DNA of 64,000 nucleotides from JADKFD01 sp050250665. GTDB taxonomy: Bacteria > Pseudomonadota > Gammaproteobacteria > Xanthomonadales > SZUA-5. A program made the position numbers and the translations under genes. The DNA lies in the NCBI GenBank assembly GCA_050250665.1, contig JBFWOF010000017.1, positions 1-64,000 of the forward strand. The letters run 5' to 3'. Of the stretch, positions 60,063-64,000 are shown piece by piece. Position 1 is the first letter of the stretch, and each line of letters starts with the position of its first letter. Below the pieces are notes generated by a model that had not been told where the DNA came from, did not search any database, and saw only the letters and a list, made by a program, of their open reading frames with translations.

Positions 60063-61688
60063 CTAGACGAAGCCCAGATTGGAACTGGAAAAATTCGACA
60101 GGTTCGGGAATACCGTATTGACCTGTCCGCTGCTCAGACCCATCCAGCTGGCCAGCGTGGCGCCCATCTGATCCATGGCCGTGGTCGGAATCATCTGGCC
60201 GCGGCTGAAGCTGTCCGGACCATTCAAGGTCAGATCCGGGAAGGTGCCATACAGACGCCCGGTAGCGGCATTGCCACCGTTCACGGCACCGCCCATGACC
60301 AGCTGGGTTCCGCCCCACGCGTGATCACTGCCATCGCCGTTGGAATTCAGCGTGCGCGAGAATTCGCTCATGGTGAAGGTCGTGACCGAGTTCTCGACGC
60401 CCATTTCCACCAGGGCCTGATAGAAGGATCCCAGAGCGCGGGAAATGCGGCGCAGCAGGCGCGGCTGGCCGTTGTCCGGCATCTGCGTGGCATGGGTATC
60501 GAATCCACCCAAAGACACGAAGAAGATGTTGCGTGTCTGCCCCAGCTGGCTGCGCATCTTGATCAGGCGGGCCACCATCGCCAGCTGTTCGGCCAGCGAG
60601 TTATTGCCGTCCGCCGCCAGGTTGTAGCCGGCCACGGCCTGATTGTCGGCCAGCGCCCGGAAGGGCGTGGTCAGCAGCGAGGGATTGGGCGTGCCGGTGA
60701 GGTTGCTGGACATGGCGCCTGCCAGATCCATGGCCCGCCTCATGGTCGCCGCGTGTTCGGTCTGGAAGAGGGTGCCGCTGGCGCCGAGCAGACTACACAG
60801 GGCCAGATCCTCCTGCTGTGTCGCCGTTGCGCAGGTGGCGAAATTGTTCAGCGAGTCCGAACCCGAACAGTTCGCAAAATTGCTGCCGACAATGCTGCCG
60901 GCGAAGGGATTGCCACCGTTCGGATCGCCACAACTGGACATCTGGTAGGGCACGACCTGAGTGCCGACCTGAAAGCGGTTGCTGCCGGAAAAAGACACGT
61001 TCATCGGCATGATCAGCGGCGGATTACTGCCCACGATCGGGGTGTTCTGCGAGAACAGCAGATCGGCCACCTGGCCACCCCAGCCAAAGCCGAAATTGGC
61101 ACTCTCGCGGCCCTGGAACCACAGATTGGTCTGATCATTGTGCGAATACAGCTGTGGCGGCTTCGGCAAGGCCGGGTTGCTGTAGGTGGCCTTGGTCAGC
61201 GGCACGACCAGGGTGCCGGTATTGGCCAGCCACGCGATCTTGCCCTGATTGGTCAAGGACTGCAGCCCGGGCATGCTGGTCTGGTTGCCGTTGTCGTCGA
61301 TCGAGGTCCAGTCAGCACAGGCCGGGTGCAGACCGTAGGTATTTCCGGCCGGCAAGGCCGCACCGCCCGGCCCGGTGAGATTGACCGGCAGCAGCGCATT
61401 CTGGGCAATACCGAGCGGGCCATTGGCACCGGTGTAGACGCCACCGCGCGAGGCCGAATAGATACCGTAACGGGTGCTGTCGGACGGAATCAGCCAGTTG
61501 AAGGAATCACTGCCACCACTGAGAAACACACACACCAGCGCCTTGTAGCCGGGATCGCCCTGGGTTGCCGCCAGCGCCGATTGCATCAGGCGCAGTTGCG
61601 GAATCAGCGACAGGGCCGAGCCACCGGCAAGCGTGGCGCAGAAGTGCTTGAGGAAATCGCGGCGCTGTTCACGACGGATGCGGGACAT
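60063..61688 (-). CDS. DUF1501 family protein with twin-arginine signal
   Basis: A 541-residue protein starting MSRIRREQRRDFLKHFCATL, a twin-arginine motif (R9-R10, RRDFLK) followed by a hydrophobic stretch, so likely exported folded by Tat. The body has DUF1501 hallmarks (ALVCVFLSGGSDSFNWLIP, NIFFVSLGGFDTHATQM, FTMSEFSRTLNSNGDGSDHAWGG) related to the alkaline-phosphatase/sulfatase fold. AAGGAG precedes the ATG at 61688. It begins 10 bp after the DUF1800 gene. These two families nearly always travel as a pair; the function is unknown. Confidence 0.88.
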   Translation of the reverse strand: MSRIRREQRRDFLKHFCATLAGGSALSLIPQLRLMQSALAATQGDPGYKALVCVFLSGGSDSFNWLIPSDSTRYGIYSASRGGVYTGANGPLGIAQNALLPVNLTGPGGAALPAGNTYGLHPACADWTSIDDNGNQTSMPGLQSLTNQGKIAWLANTGTLVVPLTKATYSNPALPKPPQLYSHNDQTNLWFQGRESANFGFGWGGQVADLLFSQNTPIVGSNPPLIMPMNVSFSGSNRFQVGTQVVPYQMSSCGDPNGGNPFAGSIVGSNFANCSGSDSLNNFATCATATQQEDLALCSLLGASGTLFQTEHAATMRRAMDLAGAMSSNLTGTPNPSLLTTPFRALADNQAVAGYNLAADGNNSLAEQLAMVARLIKMRSQLGQTRNIFFVSLGGFDTHATQMPDNGQPRLLRRISRALGSFYQALVEMGVENSVTTFTMSEFSRTLNSNGDGSDHAWGGTQLVMGGAVNGGNAATGRLYGTFPDLTLNGPDSFSRGQMIPTTAMDQMGATLASWMGLSSGQVNTVFPNLSNFSSSNLGFV

Positions 61689-61698
61689 GGCGATCTCC

Positions 61699-63498
61699 TT
61701 ACTTCTGAACGGCAAATTCGGGGGAAACCACGATCACGCGCATGACCTGTCGAATCCTGTCGATACGGGTGCTGTCCGTGGTGGGCGCAGTCTGATTGCT
61801 CAACATGTTGATCAGAACGGTGCGCATGCTGCTGCTCATGGCGCCAGCCATCATCCGCAGGTTCAGGGCATCCACCAGCTGACCGTAGGTGGTCGCATTG
61901 CCCGGCTGCTGCATGATCGCCAGATAGGGTGCGATGGGCACGCAGGGACGGGTCAGGGTGTTGCAGCTGCTGCTGCCCACATACCAGTCAACAATCCGGT
62001 TCTGGATGGTGTCGTTCATCCGGGTGACGGTGGACTCGTTCAGGATCTGGAACTCCGGCGAATACAGGTTGGCATTCTGGATGGCCCCCGGATTCCTGAA
62101 ATCGGGCTCGTAGAAGTTGAAGACCGTCGGCGAGTTGTAGGGACGCTGGCCCAGGCTGCTGTCGAAGCCCATCGACATGCTGATGTTGCCGACATTGGTG
62201 TTGGTGCTGCCATTGCTGTTGAGCGGCGGCTCGGGCTGGCCCTGAATCACATCCAGGCCGCGCCAGAGGGCGGTCAGGCGCAGCACCGGCTCGCGCAGCT
62301 TGCCGAAATTGCCGGTCGGTGCCGACCGCGCTTCGGTATCCATCAGGATGGCCGTGATCACCGCTGCCAGATCGCCGCGCACGCCCTGTCCATTGTTGTT
62401 GAACCTGCTCGCCACGCGCTGGATGTAGGCCGGCGAGGGATTCGAGGTCACGAAGCGCTGGATCAGCTGGCGGCTGATGAAGGGCGCCACCGAGGCATGA
62501 TTGGCGATGGCATCGAGCGCGGCGTTGATGTCCTGGGCGCAGCCTGCCTGGGAGTCGGCCACTGCCGGCAGGGTGATGCCGTCGAACAGCGTCTTGCCGG
62601 CGAAATCGTGGAAGGTGCGCCCACCGGCCAGATAGTTCTGGTTGTTCGGCGGGTTGTTCATCGGAAAACAGATCATCGGCGCCAGCAGGTCCCGATTGGT
62701 GTTGTTGCCGAAGCTGGTGCTGGTGTAGTTGGTGCGCTCGTAGGACAGACCGGTGAAGACCCGTGCCAGCGAACCGATGATGGTGTTGTCGTAGGTCGGA
62801 ATCGGATTGCCGCCGGAGAGCTGCGGGCTGAAATCGAGGTTGCGCTTGATCAGGCCGAAGGAGAACAGCTGCATGACTTCGCGCGCATAGTTCTCGTCCG
62901 GCAGAATCGTCGTCGGCGGGGTACCGGTGGTGTACGCGGCGCGATTGCGCACATAGGTCAGCCATTGGCCCATGGTCGGGCTGAAGGTCACTTCACCCAG
63001 CAGCGTGCGGTAGTTGCCGAAGGCGTTGCGGGTCAACAGATCGGCGTATTCGGCGATCATGCGGGTATCGATACCGCCGGAATCGGCCGTCACCAGAATC
63101 TGGCTGAGCGCCCAGGCCATGCGCTGACGCAACTGGTCTTCACCGAACACCGCCTGCACCCACCAGCGGTCCACCCGGTGCCCGGAATTCAGCGAGAAAT
63201 CGGGATTGGCGACCAGACCATCGAGCCAGGGTCCGGTCAATGCCGACGGCATCGACAACTGCTGTTCCAGCCACTGGCCGTAACCGATGCCACGCAGGCG
63301 CGCAATTTCGGCGACTGTCGGTCCGAAGGTGGCCTGGGTCAGGAAGCGAGCGGCTTCGGCATCGGTAGCCGGGGCGTCGGTGACATTTTCAAAATTGCCC
63401 CGGTAGATCAGACCCGTATTCTGGCCGTACACAGGCTGGGCACAGAACGCCGCCACGGCGGTCAGCGCGACGCCACACCAACTTCGAATCATCCACAT
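61699..63498 (-). CDS. DUF1800 family secreted protein
   Basis: A 599-residue protein with a Sec signal peptide (about 1-25, ending QPVYGQ) and a DUF1800 domain through most of its length: ARFLTQATFGPTVAEIARL at the start, WWVQAVFGEDQLRQRMAWALSQI near 115, NYAREVMQLFSFGLI near 215, and FNFYEPDFRNPGAIQN near 480. No catalytic residues are known for this family. It forms an operon with the DUF1501 gene. The start at 63498 or at 63492 (Met3) cannot be separated. Confidence 0.88.
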   Translation of the reverse strand: MWMIRSWCGVALTAVAAFCAQPVYGQNTGLIYRGNFENVTDAPATDAEAARFLTQATFGPTVAEIARLRGIGYGQWLEQQLSMPSALTGPWLDGLVANPDFSLNSGHRVDRWWVQAVFGEDQLRQRMAWALSQILVTADSGGIDTRMIAEYADLLTRNAFGNYRTLLGEVTFSPTMGQWLTYVRNRAAYTTGTPPTTILPDENYAREVMQLFSFGLIKRNLDFSPQLSGGNPIPTYDNTIIGSLARVFTGLSYERTNYTSTSFGNNTNRDLLAPMICFPMNNPPNNQNYLAGGRTFHDFAGKTLFDGITLPAVADSQAGCAQDINAALDAIANHASVAPFISRQLIQRFVTSNPSPAYIQRVASRFNNNGQGVRGDLAAVITAILMDTEARSAPTGNFGKLREPVLRLTALWRGLDVIQGQPEPPLNSNGSTNTNVGNISMSMGFDSSLGQRPYNSPTVFNFYEPDFRNPGAIQNANLYSPEFQILNESTVTRMNDTIQNRIVDWYVGSSSCNTLTRPCVPIAPYLAIMQQPGNATTYGQLVDALNLRMMAGAMSSSMRTVLINMLSNQTAPTTDSTRIDRIRQVMRVIVVSPEFAVQK

Positions 63499-63767
63499 AT
63501 AGCCCCCGGCATTCGGCCCGTCTTCGGATTATGAACGGGCGCCTGCATTCTCGACTGTGATGACCGACACGGCATTCCGTTGCGCCCCCCAGCCATGCCG
63601 TTGGTCGGATGCTTCTGCGAAAACGCAGGCCAGAGCCATCGGTTGACCCGATTTTCTTCTGAATCTGGCTGGACCGACGCTGCCGGAGCCGCGAAACTGA
63701 ACCCGGCGCCGCCAGGATCGACGCCACAGACTGCACCGCTCCATATCGGGACCGCTACAATCAGCCC
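63499..63767. promoter_or_regulatory. 269-bp divergent intergenic region, DUF1800 / algH
   Basis: No gene is supported. The flanking genes diverge, so both promoters should lie here. I see no clear -35/-10 pair, operator or RNA element. The overlapping short minus-strand frames are shadows. Confidence 0.4.
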
Positions 63768-64000
63768 ATGACTAGCTCATCCTATCTGGCCAACCATCTG
63801 CTGATCGCCATGCCCGGGCTGGACGATCCCAATTTCTCCAGGGGCGTCACCTTCCTGTGCCAGCACAATGCCGACGGCGCGCTCGGCATCGTCGTCAATC
63901 GCCTCAGCAACTACCGGCTCGGCGAAGTGCTGGAGCAGATGGAGATCGCCACCGAAGACGCCAGGCTGGCGCAAATGCCGGTGTACGCCGGCGGGCCAGT
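63768..64000 (+). CDS. algH: YqgE/AlgH family protein, 5' part
   Basis: The first 77 codons from the ATG at 63768 to the window end, in one open frame. It reads MTSSSYLANHLLIAMPGLDD, then FSRGVTFLCQHNADGALGIVVNRLSN, the conserved start of the YqgE/AlgH family. Full members are about 185 residues. In most proteobacteria it precedes ruvX; that neighbour lies past the edge. The family fold is known but its role is not. Confidence 0.9.
   Translation, partial: MTSSSYLANHLLIAMPGLDDPNFSRGVTFLCQHNADGALGIVVNRLSNYRLGEVLEQMEIATEDARLAQMPVYAGGP

Overview
The window is a GC-rich chromosomal segment from a gammaproteobacterium, most probably a Xanthomonadales/Lysobacterales member. The support is gene content and order: a Pil-Chp type IV pilus chemosensory operon next to gshB, a TonB gene and yqgE/algH; an E. 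coli-type ilvA; an OxyR with cysteines at 199 and 208; and a GumN-like TraB protein. Several families of dispersed palindromic repeats lie between genes. No plasmid, phage, integrase, transposase, CRISPR array or rRNA was seen. The species cannot be named from the sequence alone.

Layout, left to right. 1-474 is a 124-bp tandem repeat array running off the left edge. 484-4712 holds an MFS transporter (-), ilvA (+) and a cyclic-nucleotide-binding/rhodanese fusion (+), with a nested inverted-repeat element between the last two. 4827-9150 is a four-gene Anbu operon (-): ATP-grasp-like protein, alpha-E protein, transglutaminase-like protease and proteasome-type peptidase, with a 35-bp repeat array inside it. 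9344-13946 carries a lipase-like hydrolase, a TraB/GumN protein, two DUF4124 proteins and a VOC protein. 14173-14453 is a beta-lactamase-family pseudogene remnant beside tRNA-Thr(UGU). 14509-22140 has three cyclic-di-GMP genes around aspS. 22153-26756 has a double-VOC protein, an orphan Pycsar-type membrane effector homologue, oxyR, a hypothetical protein, a PfkB-family kinase and an NTF2-like protein.

From 57706 down to 26940 about 31 kb is transcribed on the minus strand only. In transcription order it runs pilG, pilH, pilI, pilJ, chpA, chpB and chpC (twitching chemosensory system); holA, nadD, rsfS, rlmH, maf, rng and a yhdP homologue (housekeeping and envelope genes); and then a polysaccharide regulation/export block. 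That block encodes a PHP-type tyrosine phosphatase, a Wza/GumB-type lipoprotein, a GumC/Wzc-type co-polymerase fused to a BY-kinase, a membrane J-domain protein, a TPR protein and a FecR-like duplicated protein. No glycosyltransferase, flippase or polymerase gene is in this block, so it handles control and export for sugar chains made elsewhere.

58040-64000 (right end) holds gshB and tonB on the plus strand, a DUF1800/DUF1501 secreted-protein pair on the minus strand, and the 5' part of algH/yqgE.

Most genes belong to known families. The less ordinary points are the polysaccharide block with its J-domain and FecR-like proteins, the H1-like tail on RsfS, the orphan PycTM protein, the chp-holA junction, the methylesterase ChpB without a visible PilK, and the intergenic repeat families.
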